From positions 1,612,001 to 1,676,000 of the forward strand of contig CBDHFM010000030.1 in assembly GCA_965262505.1 (NCBI GenBank): 64,000 bases of DNA. Reading direction: 5' to 3'. Within the stretch, counting starts at the first letter, position 1; each line of letters begins with the position of its first letter. The notes beneath the pieces were generated by a model that did not search any database, had not been told where the DNA came from, and saw only the letters and a list, made by a program, of their open reading frames with translations. Positions 1 through 8,922 of this stretch are shown piece after piece. A program made the translations under genes and the position numbers. The DNA is from JACPPO01 sp965262505. Lineage in GTDB: Bacteria > Acidobacteriota > Vicinamibacteria > Vicinamibacterales > UBA2999.

Positions 1-1253
1 CCGCGCCGTCGGTTCTCGAGCTCGGCGATGATCTCCATCGCACGCACTTTCGGCGCGCCCGATACGGTGCCGGCGGGAAAGCACGCCACCAGCGCATCGA
101 GCCGGTCGTGCTCGTCCGAGAGTTGCCCTTCGACGATCGACACCAGGTGCATGACGTGGGAGTACCGCTCGATCGTCATGTACCTCGGCACCTTCACCGT
201 CCCATACGTGGAAACGCGGCCAAGGTCGTTGCGGCCGAGATCGACGAGCATGACGTGCTCGGCGCGCTCCTTCTCGCTGCGCGTCAACTCGCCCGCCAGG
301 CGCAGATCCTCTTCCTCCGTCTGGCCGCGCGGGCGCGTGCCGGCAATCGGATGCGTCTGCAGCGACTGCCCCTCCACCCGCACCAGCATTTCAGGTGACG
401 ACCCGACAATGCTCCGGCCGCCCATCCGGAGGAAGTACATGTACGGCGACGGGTTCACATGACGGAGCGCGCGGTACGCCACGAACGGATCGGCGTCGAA
501 CCGTGTCTCGAAACGCTGCGACAGGACGACCTGATAGACGTCGCCGGCGGCAATGTACTCCTTGGCGGTGCGAACCCCCTCCTTGAACTCGTCGCGTGTG
601 ACATTGGACGTGATCTCGATCGCTCCAGCCTGCGCCGAAGCGGTTCTCGAGAGCGTCCGATCCAGCTCACGCTCGACGAACTCGATCTTCGCGCGCGCGA
701 ACTGGTAGAGCGACTCCAGATCCTGATCACCCGTGATGCGCGCGTTGGCCACGATCAGGATCTGATGCCGCACGTGGTCGAAGGCAAGCACGGTGTCGAA
801 CAGCATGAAGCAGGCGTCATCCTCGACCTCGTCTGTCGGCTGCAATGTCACCGCCTCGAACCATGCCGCGGCGTCGTAGCCGAGATATCCCACCGCGCCC
901 CCGGTAAAGCGCGGCAACCCCGGCACGAAAGGCGAACGGAACTCGGCCATCAACGCGCGGAGCGCCTCCACGAACGGCTGGTCGGACTCGGACGTCTCGC
1001 CGGCGCGATCGACGATCGTCTTGCCGCCGCGCGACCGCGCGATCAGGGACGGGTCCTTGCCGAGAAACGTATAGCGCCCGACCTGCTCGCCTCCCTCGAC
1101 CGATTCAAGCAGGAAGGCGTAGTCGGAGTGCTCCGCGATCTTCATGAAGGCAGAGACGGGCGTCAGGAGGTCCGCGACGATCTCCTTGTAGACCGGCACG
1201 AACGTGCCGCGCGCGGCGAGCTCTTGAAACTGCTCGAACGTGGTGATGTGCAT
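1..1253 (-). CDS. trpE: Anthranilate synthase component I (partial, C-terminus off window)
   Basis: Catalyses chorismate plus glutamine-derived ammonia to anthranilate, the first step of tryptophan synthesis. Read on the minus strand from the ATG at 1253 (MHITTFEQF) the frame is open to the window edge, giving about 417 residues; the family is usually near 500. The N-terminal Trp-feedback element is present (FLLESVEGGEQVGRYTFLG, around residue 50). Near the visible C-terminus is the chorismate-binding signature PAGTVSGAPKVRAMEII. It starts 22 bp after the aroD-aroE stop, so the two genes are very likely one transcript under the attenuator at 2902-3063. A trpG partner would be expected beyond the window. 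Confidence 0.95.
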   Translation of the reverse strand, partial: MHITTFEQFQELAARGTFVPVYKEIVADLLTPVSAFMKIAEHSDYAFLLESVEGGEQVGRYTFLGKDPSLIARSRGGKTIVDRAGETSESDQPFVEALRALMAEFRSPFVPGLPRFTGGAVGYLGYDAAAWFEAVTLQPTDEVEDDACFMLFDTVLAFDHVRHQILIVANARITGDQDLESLYQFARAKIEFVERELDRTLSRTASAQAGAIEITSNVTRDEFKEGVRTAKEYIAAGDVYQVVLSQRFETRFDADPFVAYRALRHVNPSPYMYFLRMGGRSIVGSSPEMLVRVEGQSLQTHPIAGTRPRGQTEEEDLRLAGELTRSEKERAEHVMLVDLGRNDLGRVSTYGTVKVPRYMTIERYSHVMHLVSIVEGQLSDEHDRLDALVACFPAGTVSGAPKVRAMEIIAELENRRR

Positions 1254-1275
1254 CAGACGATTCCCGCCATCCCGG

Positions 1276-2865
1276 TCACACGCCTCGTCGCGCGTTTGTT
1301 TCTTCGTGGCCTGCCGCACCCTGGCCTGCTGCACCCTGGTCCGCCTCACCCTGGCTTGCTTCACCCTGGCTTGCCTCACCCTGGCTTGCCTCACGACGCG
1401 CTGCGGCGTGCATCACGCCAGACGCGGGACGCCGCCCCGTCCACCACTCGAACTGCCGCTCCGCCTGCGCGACCAGCATCGGCAGGCCGTCGAGCGTCCG
1501 CAGTCCGGCCCGTCGAGCGTCCCGAACCAGCGGCGACTCCCCCCGCCGATAGGTCAGGTCGTACACGAGGCGGCCATCGAACGGCCCCCCCGGCAGCGGT
1601 GACGAGTCGGGCGCCGACGCGCTCCCAAGCGGCGTGCAATTCACGAGCAGGTCCCACGACCGCGCCGCCGGAGGCCACGGCCTCGCGTCGACGCCCAGCG
1701 CAACGGCGAGCGCCTGTGCTTTCTCGCCGCGCCGCGCATGCACGGTCACGCGGGCATCCTTCGACATCAGCGCCACGATGACCGCCCGCGCGGCACCGCC
1801 GGCTCCGAGGATCGACACCCGGGGCCGAACCTGACCGTCCGCCCCGAGAAGGTCGGCACCCCACACCGAGCCCAGCGGTTCGAGGAAACCGGCCACATCG
1901 GTGTTGGTCGCCTCCCATCCACGCTGTGCCTGCCCACGATCTGCCTGCCCACGCTGCGCCCGTCGAATCGTGTTGGCGGCGCCGACGCGGTGCGTCAAGT
2001 CGTCGGAGCCCACGGACGCTTTCAGCGCGTCGAGCTTGAAGGGGATCGTGACGCTGGCGCCCGCGATGCCCATCGCGTCGGCAAACACGAGGAAATCGGC
2101 GAAGTCCGCGGCGCGGAGCGGCACGTACACCGCGTCGAGTCCGGCCGCGGCACACGCGGCGTTGTGCATGGCCGGGGAGACGGAATGCATCACGTTGGCA
2201 CCGACGACGCCGTACAACGCGGTGCGCGCGCCGACGGTTCGAAACCGAAACTGATCGACCATGCGCGCAGCCGGCACCTGCCCTGGTGCAATGCCGTCGC
2301 CGGCATACGTCCATCGCGAGCCAAATCGCGACGCGAGCAGCCGGCTCGGCACGCCGGCGTCACCCATCCCGATCACGACAGCGTCGCCGCCTTTCGCGAT
2401 GTCGAGCAACGGCAGCGTGTCGGAGAGGCGCGCCGCCGTCACGGTCACCTTGATCAAACCGGCACCCGTGCCTCGCATCGCCCGCACGCGCGTGCCGAGA
2501 TCGTCCGGCACCCCGGCGAAGTCATGGGACGAGACGACGACCCTGGAGCTGTTGGCGCGGATCAGATCGTCAAACCCCGCCCGCCATTCGATGTCCACGT
2601 ACGCCGCACCGAGCGCCAGCGCACGGGCCAGCACGTCGCGCCGTTCCTCCTCGCTGCCGTCGAATCGCCCCCCTTCCCACGCCGGCCGACACGTGGCGAT
2701 CATCGGGACATGCCCGCCATGGAGCGCCTGCGCCACGTCGAGGTCCCGAACGCCGTCGAGGCGTAACTCCACCATGTCGGCCGCGGCTGCGCCGTCGCGC
2801 GCCGCCGTCAATTCGGCCATCGTGGCGCCGGTCACCGTTTCGCACAGCAGCGAAGGGGTCATCAC
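1276..2865 (-). CDS. aroDE: Bifunctional 3-dehydroquinate dehydratase (type I) / shikimate dehydrogenase
   Basis: A 529-residue fusion catalysing two consecutive shikimate-pathway steps, dehydroquinate to dehydroshikimate to shikimate. Residues ~1-210 are a type I dehydroquinase: MVELRLDG, SSHDF with the catalytic His, and GLIKVTV with the Schiff-base Lys. Residues ~215-490 are the NADP shikimate dehydrogenase: HSVSPAMHN, VTIPFK, NTDVAGF and the Rossmann loop GAGGAARAV. Fusions in this order are known in plants and some bacteria. Oddities: a Gln/Arg/Gly-rich repeat loop inside the dehydrogenase domain (1920-1972) and a low-complexity C-terminal tail of repeated ASQGE-like units (1311-1394). 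First gene of the attenuated operon with trpE. Confidence 0.95.
   Translation of the reverse strand: MMTPSLLCETVTGATMAELTAARDGAAAADMVELRLDGVRDLDVAQALHGGHVPMIATCRPAWEGGRFDGSEEERRDVLARALALGAAYVDIEWRAGFDDLIRANSSRVVVSSHDFAGVPDDLGTRVRAMRGTGAGLIKVTVTAARLSDTLPLLDIAKGGDAVVIGMGDAGVPSRLLASRFGSRWTYAGDGIAPGQVPAARMVDQFRFRTVGARTALYGVVGANVMHSVSPAMHNAACAAAGLDAVYVPLRAADFADFLVFADAMGIAGASVTIPFKLDALKASVGSDDLTHRVGAANTIRRAQRGQADRGQAQRGWEATNTDVAGFLEPLGSVWGADLLGADGQVRPRVSILGAGGAARAVIVALMSKDARVTVHARRGEKAQALAVALGVDARPWPPAARSWDLLVNCTPLGSASAPDSSPLPGGPFDGRLVYDLTYRRGESPLVRDARRAGLRTLDGLPMLVAQAERQFEWWTGRRPASGVMHAAARREASQGEASQGEASQGEADQGAAGQGAAGHEETNARRGV
1311..1394 (-). repeat. 15-bp tandem repeat encoding the AroDE C-terminal tail
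   Basis: About five to six imperfect 15-bp units, read on the minus strand as codons for A-S-Q-G-E and variants (ADQGA, AGQGA). They extend the protein beyond the normal shikimate dehydrogenase end. The most trpE-distal three units are nearly identical and the others have drifted, the pattern expected of slippage expansion. Confidence 0.8.
1920..1972 (-). repeat. Short imperfect repeat encoding an RGQAQRG-type loop in the AroE domain
   Basis: Imperfect 12-bp units, read on the minus strand as R-A-Q-R-G-Q-A-D-R-G-Q-A-Q-R-G. They lie between the GAANTIRR strand and the NTDVAGF motif. Shikimate dehydrogenases normally have only a short turn here, so this is a lineage-specific loop expansion. 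Confidence 0.65.
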
Positions 2866-2901
2866 TACACCAACTACACTGCACCAGTCGCGCAGTGGCC
2901 T

Positions 2902-2942
2902 AAAAACAAAAACGCCTCTCCAACCTGGGGCTGAAGAGGCGT
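2902..2942 (-). terminator. Rho-independent terminator of the trp-type attenuator
   Basis: On the minus strand the 5' arm ACGCCTCTTCAGCC (2942-2929) pairs with GGTTGGAGAGGCGT (2925-2912). This gives a 14-bp stem with two G-U pairs and a CCA triloop, followed directly by TTTTTGTTTTT (2912-2902). It ends about 37 bp before the aroDE start codon and after the Trp-rich leader peptide, exactly where an attenuator belongs. Confidence 0.93.
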
Positions 2943-2993
2943 CGTATCGGCTCAGTTCGTCGTGCGTGTTCTAGACGCGGGCCGCCCCTCCAG
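2931..2993 (-). promoter_or_regulatory. Antiterminator pairing of the trp attenuator
   Basis: CTGGAGGGGCG (2993-2983, inside the leader peptide codons) can pair over 11 bp, with two G-U pairs, with CGCCTCTTCAG (2941-2931), which is the 5' arm of the terminator. The two structures are mutually exclusive. The upstream arm begins 13 nt after the last Trp codon. A ribosome stalled at Trp would leave it free, while one reaching the stop codon at 2971 would cover it. This is the region 2:3 versus 3:4 logic of classical attenuation. Confidence 0.85.
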
Positions 2994-3063
2994 ACGCAGT
3001 CGAATACCACCACCAGCTGCTGGCGTGGCTCGACGACGGGACGAAGCTAAAGAGATGCGGCAT
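2971..3063 (-). CDS. trpL: trp leader peptide with three consecutive Trp codons
   Basis: A 30-codon frame from ATG (3063-3061) to TAG (2973-2971). Codons 17-20 are Trp-Trp-Trp-Tyr (TGG TGG TGG TAT, 3015-3004) and there are two Phe codons near the start. Tandem Trp codons in a short frame just upstream of a terminator/antiterminator pair identify a trp leader peptide. It overlaps the antiterminator arm and lies 29 nt upstream of the terminator stem. The promoter at 3085-3114 leaves only a short untranslated leader. The adjacent Tyr codon may broaden sensing to other aromatic amino acids; that part is inference. Confidence 0.9.
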   Translation of the reverse strand: MPHLFSFVPSSSHASSWWWYSTASGGAARV

Positions 3064-3084
3064 GTGCGTGAAACCTGAACGGTG

Positions 3085-3114
3085 ACTGTATCGCAGAGAT
3101 TCCGCGCCTGTCAA
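3085..3114 (-). promoter_or_regulatory. Sigma-70-type promoter of the trpL-aroDE-trpE operon
   Basis: On the minus strand TTGACA (3114-3109), an 18-bp spacer and TACAGT (3090-3085). Transcription would begin near 3078, about 15 nt before the leader peptide ATG. The -35 box is a perfect match to consensus and the -10 box matches 4 of 6. Confidence 0.75.
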
Positions 3115-3184
3115 CGCGGGGGGAGCTCGGATCCTTGCAGTTTCAGCGGTTTACCCGTAATCTTCAACGTTGAGCCTTCAACTC

Positions 3185-5044
3185 ATGATCGTCAGGTTTT
3201 TCGCCTCCGCGTTTGCCTTGGTCCTGTTCCTGGCCGTCGGCCTTCCGGCCCAGAGCCGGACCTTCCCCGTCGATGAGCTGAGAGCCGGAATGGTCGGCAT
3301 CGGGAAGACGGTTTTTGAAGGCGACCGTCTCGACGAGTTCAAGGCCCACATCCTCGGCGTCCTCCGCAACGTGATCGGCCCCCGCCGGAACCTGATCCTC
3401 GCGCGGCTCGAAGGGGGTCCGCTCGCCGACACGGGCGTGATCGCGGGCATGAGCGGCAGCCCGGTGTACATCGATGGTCGCCTAGTCGGTGCCGTCTCGT
3501 ATTCGCTCGGCCAGTTCGCCAAGGAGCCGATTGCCGGCATCACGCCGATCGGCGAGATGACCGACGCGGCGACCTTTGCCGGTCCGCGGCGGCAGGCGGC
3601 CCGCGTTGAGTTGCAGGTACCGCTGACGCCCGAAGGCCTGAACGCAGCGCTCCGCCAGGCGTTCAGCTGGATGCGCCCGTTCGCCGACAGCCCGGCCGAC
3701 ATCCAGGTCTTCGGCGACGCGGGAGTGAACGCCGCCATCGGCACCCTGCTTCGTCCGATTGCGACACCGCTGACGCTGGGCGGGTTTGACGCGAGCGTCA
3801 TCGATCCGGTCGCCTCCGCCTTCCGCGACCAGGGTTTCGTGCCCGTGATGGCGGGGTCGTCACTCCTCGCGCCGCGGCTGGCACAGACCAACGGGGGGGC
3901 ATCGCCGGCGGCGCGGCCGCTGCGGCCAGGCGATCCTGTCGGCGTCGCGCTGATGAGCGGCGATCTCGAAATGGGCGCGACCGGCACGGTCACCGAGATC
4001 GACGGCGATCGCGTCTATGCGTTCGGACATCCGTTCTACGGTCTGGGGCCGACCGAGTTCCCAATGACGCGCGCCCACGTGCTCACCGTGCTGCCAAGCC
4101 TCGCGAACTCGATGAAGATCGCCAGCACGGGTGAGGTGATCGGCACCGTCCAGCAGGATCGCGCCACCACGATCGCGGGAACCCTCGGACCAGGCCCGGC
4201 GCTCATTCCGGTCAGGATCACGCTGACGTCGGAACGAGGGACGCAGAAGACGTTCGAAATGGCGATAGTGAACGATCAACTCTTCACGCCCACGCTGACG
4301 TACCTGTCCATTCTCAACACGCTGAGTTCGTACGAACGACAGAATGGCGTCGCCAGCTATGCCGTTCGCGGCACCGCGTCGCTGAAGGAACACGGCGACG
4401 TGACGTTTGAAGACCTCTTCACGGGCGATCGGCCATCAATGGGCGCGGCGGCGTACGTAGTGGCGCCTATTACTTTTCTGCTCCGCAACGCCTTTGAAGA
4501 CGTCGAACTCGAGCGGCTCGATCTCGAGATCGAAGCGAGCGAGGAACCCCGCAGCGCCACGCTCGAGCGCGTATGGGTCGACGGCCGCCGCCCGCAACCT
4601 GGCGCCACCGTGGAACTGAAAATGCTGCTGCGAACGTATCGCGGCGAGGAAATCACGAGAACGTTACCGGTGGAGATTCCGGCCAGCGCTCGCGGCACGG
4701 TCTCCATCATGGTGGCGGACGGCACACGTTTGTCGCAGTGGGAGGCGCGGGAGCTGCAGATTCAGCCGCTCCAGACACGCGGCCTGCCGCAGATGATTCG
4801 TGTCCTGAACAATACGCGCAAGCACAACCGCCTCTACGTCCGGCTTCTCGGCCGGGACAACGGCGCCATCGTCAAGGGCGAGTCGCTCTCGTCGCTGCCT
4901 TCCTCGGTGATGACGGTTATGGAATCCGACCGCAACGGCGGCAGCTTCAGGCCTCTGCGGAATGCCATGCTTGGCGAATGGGACATCGCGACCGAGCACG
5001 CAGTGACCGGAACGCGCACTCTGACGCTGGCGATCGAGGAATAG
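3185..5044 (+). CDS. Secreted SpoIVB-type (S55 family) peptidase-domain protein
   Basis: About 619 residues from the ATG at 3185; a TTG at 3170 in frame is the alternative. The N-terminus is a clear signal peptide (hydrophobic run to GLPAQS), so the protein acts outside the cytoplasm. The first ~300 residues look like an S55 peptidase: GMVGIGKTVFEGD, the nucleophile motif GMSGSPVYIDG near residue 90, and AFGHPF carrying the probable catalytic His near residue 280. The C-terminal half is beta-rich and unassigned. S55 enzymes include SpoIVB of Bacillus, but large secreted relatives are common in Acidobacteriota with unknown substrates. The next gene follows after 22 bp. Confidence 0.8.
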   Translation: MIVRFFASAFALVLFLAVGLPAQSRTFPVDELRAGMVGIGKTVFEGDRLDEFKAHILGVLRNVIGPRRNLILARLEGGPLADTGVIAGMSGSPVYIDGRLVGAVSYSLGQFAKEPIAGITPIGEMTDAATFAGPRRQAARVELQVPLTPEGLNAALRQAFSWMRPFADSPADIQVFGDAGVNAAIGTLLRPIATPLTLGGFDASVIDPVASAFRDQGFVPVMAGSSLLAPRLAQTNGGASPAARPLRPGDPVGVALMSGDLEMGATGTVTEIDGDRVYAFGHPFYGLGPTEFPMTRAHVLTVLPSLANSMKIASTGEVIGTVQQDRATTIAGTLGPGPALIPVRITLTSERGTQKTFEMAIVNDQLFTPTLTYLSILNTLSSYERQNGVASYAVRGTASLKEHGDVTFEDLFTGDRPSMGAAAYVVAPITFLLRNAFEDVELERLDLEIEASEEPRSATLERVWVDGRRPQPGATVELKMLLRTYRGEEITRTLPVEIPASARGTVSIMVADGTRLSQWEARELQIQPLQTRGLPQMIRVLNNTRKHNRLYVRLLGRDNGAIVKGESLSSLPSSVMTVMESDRNGGSFRPLRNAMLGEWDIATEHAVTGTRTLTLAIEE

Positions 5045-5066
5045 ATCAATAGGTCGGAGTTTCAGC

Positions 5067-7346
5067 ATGGGCCCTTCACCAAAGCGATATTTCCTCGCCG
5101 TATGTGTTGTGTGTGCCCTCGTGTGCGCCGCTGTGGCCGGGGTGCAGGCGGCGCTGCCCACGTTCTGGCAGGTCTCCACTGAAGCCGAGTTCCTCGAAGG
5201 TGATGTCGAGAACGTGTCCATTGACGCGTACGGCCGGCTCACGCTTGGGCCTGCTGTGACATCTCTCTACGAATCGAGCGCCCCTTTTCTCTGGACGCTC
5301 GCGAGCGCGCCGGACGGCTCGGTGTTCGTCGGCAGCGGAAACGAGGGGCAGGTCTACCGCGTCGACGCCGATGGCACAGGCACGATCTTCTTTGACTCCG
5401 AAGAACTCGAAGTCCACGCAATCGCGCTGGCACCCGGGGGCGGCATCTATGCCGCGACCTCGCCGGACGGCAAGATCTACAAAGTCGATGAGACCGGCGC
5501 GGGCATGGTGTTCTTTGATCCACCCGATCGGTACGTGTGGAGCCTCGTGGTCGATCGAGACGGCAACGTCTTCGCCGGCACCGGCGACAAGGGGGTCATC
5601 TACAAGATCGATCCGGACGGCCAGGGTGCGCCGTTCTACGAGACCAAGGCGACCCATGTGATGACGCTCGCCTTCGATCGCGAGGGTCGGCTCCTGGCGG
5701 GGACCGAGTCGCCCGGACGCGTGTTCCAGATTGACGCGTCCGGCAAGCCGTTCGTCCTGCTCGATTCCGCGTACGAGGAGATCCATACGCTTCGCGTCGA
5801 TGCCGGCGGCAACATCTATGTTGCCGCCGTGCGCGGACGCCCCGCTCCCGCGCCGGCGCGGGCGCCGGCCCAGACGCCCGCGCCGGCGCCCGCGCAGCCG
5901 ACGGCGACAGTCTCCACTGAAATCGCGGTCACGATCGTCGCCGACGCGCAGACCACGACCGTCGTGCCGGCTCCGCCGGCGACGCCGCGTGGCAACCAGG
6001 GTCCAGGCGCCGGTGCGGTGTACCGCATCATGCCTAACGGGGCGTGGGATCTCGTGTGGCAGTTGCGCGAGGACACTCCGTACGATCTGGCGTTCGACGG
6101 CGATGGCTCGGTGCTCGTCGCCACCGGCAACGAAGGGAAGATCTATCGCCTCGCCGGCGACCCGGTGCAGCCAACGCTCGTGGCACGCGCGCTCGTGCAG
6201 CAGGTGACGTCACTGCTGGCGGACCGCGCCGGGGGGATGCTGTTCGCGACCTCGAATCCTGGAAAGCTCTTTCGGCTGTCAGCCGCGCGTGCCGATCGCG
6301 GCACGTATACCTCGGACGTCCGGGACGCGGAGGCCTCGGCCGCATGGGGGGCGATCAAGTGGGCGGCTCTGGTCCCTGATGGCGCGACGCTCGAGATCGC
6401 TACGCGATCGGGTAACACGGAGACGCCCGATGAAACCTGGAGCGACTGGAGCCAGGCCTACACCGACGCGACCGGAAGCCCGATCGCGAGTCCGCTCGCG
6501 CGATACCTGCAATGGCGCGCGACGCTGGTCGCCGTCCGCGGTCAGGCGCCGGAGTTGACGTCGGTGACGGCGGCGTACCTGCCGCGCAACGCGCGCCCCC
6601 GCGTGACGGCGATCACGATCCATCCGCCGGGCACCGTCTTCCAGCGCCCGTTTCCAACGGGCGGCACTCTCGAAATCGCTGGATTCGAGGGGGACACGCC
6701 GGATCGGCGAGCTGCGGCGCAGAGCCAGGGCCGGGGCGGGCGTGGAGCGACGACGAACGCACCGGCGCTTGGACGACGCGCCTACCAGAAAGGGCTGCTT
6801 ACGTTCGTGTGGCGCGCCGAGGACGATAATGACCGGGACGAGCTGCAGTACGACGTGCTCTACCGACGCGAGGGCGAAACGGCATGGAAACCGCTCAAAC
6901 GCGAATTGGCGGACCCGCTGCTCGTATGGGATACCACCTCGGTGCCCAACGGCCGCTATACCGTTCAGATCGTCGCCTCCGACATGCCGTCGAACTCACC
7001 TGAGACCGCGCTGACTGCTTCGATGGAAAGCACCACGTTCGAGATCGACAACTTGCCGCCAGCGGTGACGGTGACGGCCGTCCGCCGCGAAGGCAACCGC
7101 ACGGTGATCGCCTTCGACGTACAGGATGCCGATTCAGCGGTGCAGAAGGCGGAGTACTCGCTGGATGGCGACCGCTGGCAGACGATCTACCCCAGGGACG
7201 GCATCGCCGACTCCCGGGCCGAGCAGTTCGAGCTGGTGCTGGACGGGGAGACGGCGGCCGCTGGCGTGATCATCCGCGCCACCGATTCGCTGAACAACAT
7301 CACGAGTGCGCGGGGTGAAGTACCGGCCCCGGCGGACCGCCGCTAA
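5067..7346 (+). CDS. Secreted beta-propeller (NHL/SMP-30-like) protein
   Basis: A 759-residue exported protein with a signal peptide (residues 1-28, ending VQAA). Residues ~60-250 contain at least five propeller blades with the recurring pattern 'D-x-D/G-G-x-(I/V)-(Y/F)-x-(A/G)-(A/T)-(G/T)', for example DGSVFVGSGNEGQVYRVDADG. An Ala/Pro-rich linker (residues ~255-300) follows, then further blades and, from ~500, Ig/fibronectin-like beta domains. No catalytic motif is recognised. It lies 22 bp downstream of the S55 peptidase gene, probably co-transcribed, suggesting a cell-envelope role. Function unknown. Confidence 0.75.
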   Translation: MGPSPKRYFLAVCVVCALVCAAVAGVQAALPTFWQVSTEAEFLEGDVENVSIDAYGRLTLGPAVTSLYESSAPFLWTLASAPDGSVFVGSGNEGQVYRVDADGTGTIFFDSEELEVHAIALAPGGGIYAATSPDGKIYKVDETGAGMVFFDPPDRYVWSLVVDRDGNVFAGTGDKGVIYKIDPDGQGAPFYETKATHVMTLAFDREGRLLAGTESPGRVFQIDASGKPFVLLDSAYEEIHTLRVDAGGNIYVAAVRGRPAPAPARAPAQTPAPAPAQPTATVSTEIAVTIVADAQTTTVVPAPPATPRGNQGPGAGAVYRIMPNGAWDLVWQLREDTPYDLAFDGDGSVLVATGNEGKIYRLAGDPVQPTLVARALVQQVTSLLADRAGGMLFATSNPGKLFRLSAARADRGTYTSDVRDAEASAAWGAIKWAALVPDGATLEIATRSGNTETPDETWSDWSQAYTDATGSPIASPLARYLQWRATLVAVRGQAPELTSVTAAYLPRNARPRVTAITIHPPGTVFQRPFPTGGTLEIAGFEGDTPDRRAAAQSQGRGGRGATTNAPALGRRAYQKGLLTFVWRAEDDNDRDELQYDVLYRREGETAWKPLKRELADPLLVWDTTSVPNGRYTVQIVASDMPSNSPETALTASMESTTFEIDNLPPAVTVTAVRREGNRTVIAFDVQDADSAVQKAEYSLDGDRWQTIYPRDGIADSRAEQFELVLDGETAAAGVIIRATDSLNNITSARGEVPAPADRR

Positions 7347-7455
7347 GCGACTTCACGCCATCCTCCCCCTCCGGGGCGGCTCACGGGCTGTTCGGTCCGT
7401 GCCACCCCGCTCTGGCGCCAAGACTCCCAAGGCCCTGTTAGGATGACCTGTATCC

Positions 7456-8648
7456 ATGAGACGCCTGCTGGTCGTGTCGGTCGGTCTTGCCGCCCTGATG
7501 GTCGGGATCGTCCTGGCGTGGACTGCCGTCCGTCAGGAGCGTGAATTTCAGCGCCTCATCGTGGCGGGCGACACGGCGCTGGCCGAGGACCAGACCTACG
7601 GACGATCGAGGCTTTCAGCGGCGCGCTGGCCCTGAAGCGCGACTCGATGCTGCCCTACCTGAAGCGGGGCGATACCTACCGCCGGCGCGGTGAGCTCACG
7701 GCGGCGCTCCGGGACCTGCGGGACGCCGCCGCGCTCGATCCCTCCGCACCGCGTCCGGTCGAACTACTAGGCGACGTCAACGCCGTGATGGGACGGTACG
7801 AGCAGGCGTCTGAGCACTACGAGGCGCTCGTCGTGCTGGATGACCAGTCGCCGCGCGTGCTGTACAAGCTCGCGCTTGCCTACTACAGGAACGGGCAGGT
7901 GGAGAAGGCCATCGATCCGCTGCGGGCCGCCGTCGACCTCGATGAGCGCTTCAAGGAAGCCCATTATCTGCTCGGCATGTGCCTCCGTGAACGCGGGGAG
8001 GACGAGGAGGCGCTGGCAGCGCTCACGCGCGCCGTGGAGATCGATCCTGCGTTTGTTGCGGCGAGGGAGGAGATGGTCGATCTCTTCGACCGCGCGGGCC
8101 GCCGACAGGAGTTACTGGAGCAGCTTGAAGCACTCGCGGCGCTCGAACCCGCGCGCGCCGAGAGGCTGGTCAGCGTGGGGCTCGCCTACGCGCGCTGGGG
8201 GCGAACCGACGCGGCCGTCCTCACGCTGGTCCGCGCGACGGAGCGGTTCCCCGACGAACCGGCGATCTACACGGCGCTCGGCCGGGTGTGGCTCGAAGCG
8301 GCGGAGCTCCGAAACGACAGCGTGGCACTAGACAAGGCGATCGAAGCGCTGCAGCCTCGGGCTGCGTCCGCCGCCGCGTCAAGCGAAACGCTGACGCTGT
8401 ACGGCCGGGCGATGTTGCTGTCTGGCGATGCGTCGGTTGCCGAGCGAGCGCTGCTTCTGGCCACTGGAAAAGCGCCGGTCGAATCGGCCGCGTTTCGCTA
8501 CCTGGCGGACGCCGCCGAACGACTCGGACACATCCCGATCGCCCGTGATGCGCTCCTCCACTACGTCGCCCTCGCCGGCGAAGGCGCCGTCGACCCGGTG
8601 ACGCTCGACCGGCTCGCGCGTCTGCAACGGCGGCTGCCAACGTCGTAG
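7456..8648 (+). CDS. Membrane-anchored TPR protein, frameshifted near 7600
   Basis: The intact gene would start at ATG 7456 (MRRLLVVSVGLAALMVGIV, a signal anchor). In this frame translation stops at 7631. From about 7602 the next frame carries on the protein (TIEAFSGALALKRDSMLPYL) and is open to 8648. Restoring one base in the 7597-7604 stretch would join them. The remainder has about six TPR-like units, for example PRVLYKLALAYYRNGQVEKAIDPLRAAV and AHYLLGMCLRERGEDEEALAALTRAVEID. TPR proteins are protein-binding scaffolds; the partner is unknown. A called gene may begin at the ATG at 7647, but that start lacks the anchor. The break is either a real mutation or a sequencing error. Confidence 0.75.
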
Positions 8649-8922
8649 CCTCCACCCTCTACCTTCGACCCTGACGACCGGCCTTCCATGTGGCCCGAAC
8701 TGCGTACGTTCGCCGGCTGGCGGTACGCCCATACGGCCACGCCGGTCTCTCCCGCTCGATGTCATCCCCGGGGCCACGCCTGTTTCGCCGGTGGCCGTCA
8801 TGGCGCACGGGTTGCTCCTTGTGCGGCACGCACCGACACGCCCGTTGAGCGTGCAACGGTCCCGAAGGCCGGTTTGTATAACGGCGAACGGACCGCTCGG
8901 GCTCGTCATGTGAGGAGGTCCG

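Noticed and set aside
1311..1394. Regular repeats that could suggest a CRISPR-like array
   Set aside because: Units are 15 bp, contiguous without spacers, and in frame within aroDE; a protein-coding tandem repeat.
459..1781. Long plus-strand open frame (440 codons) opposite trpE and aroDE
   Set aside because: It is antisense to two clearly conserved enzymes and reads low-complexity His/Pro/Arg residues over the 15-bp repeat; a GC-rich shadow frame.
8649..8922. Possible small gene or promoter before the second propeller gene
   Set aside because: A TATAAC at 8876-8881 has no -35 partner at proper spacing, and the frame through 8688-9401 overlaps the supported gene without similarity.
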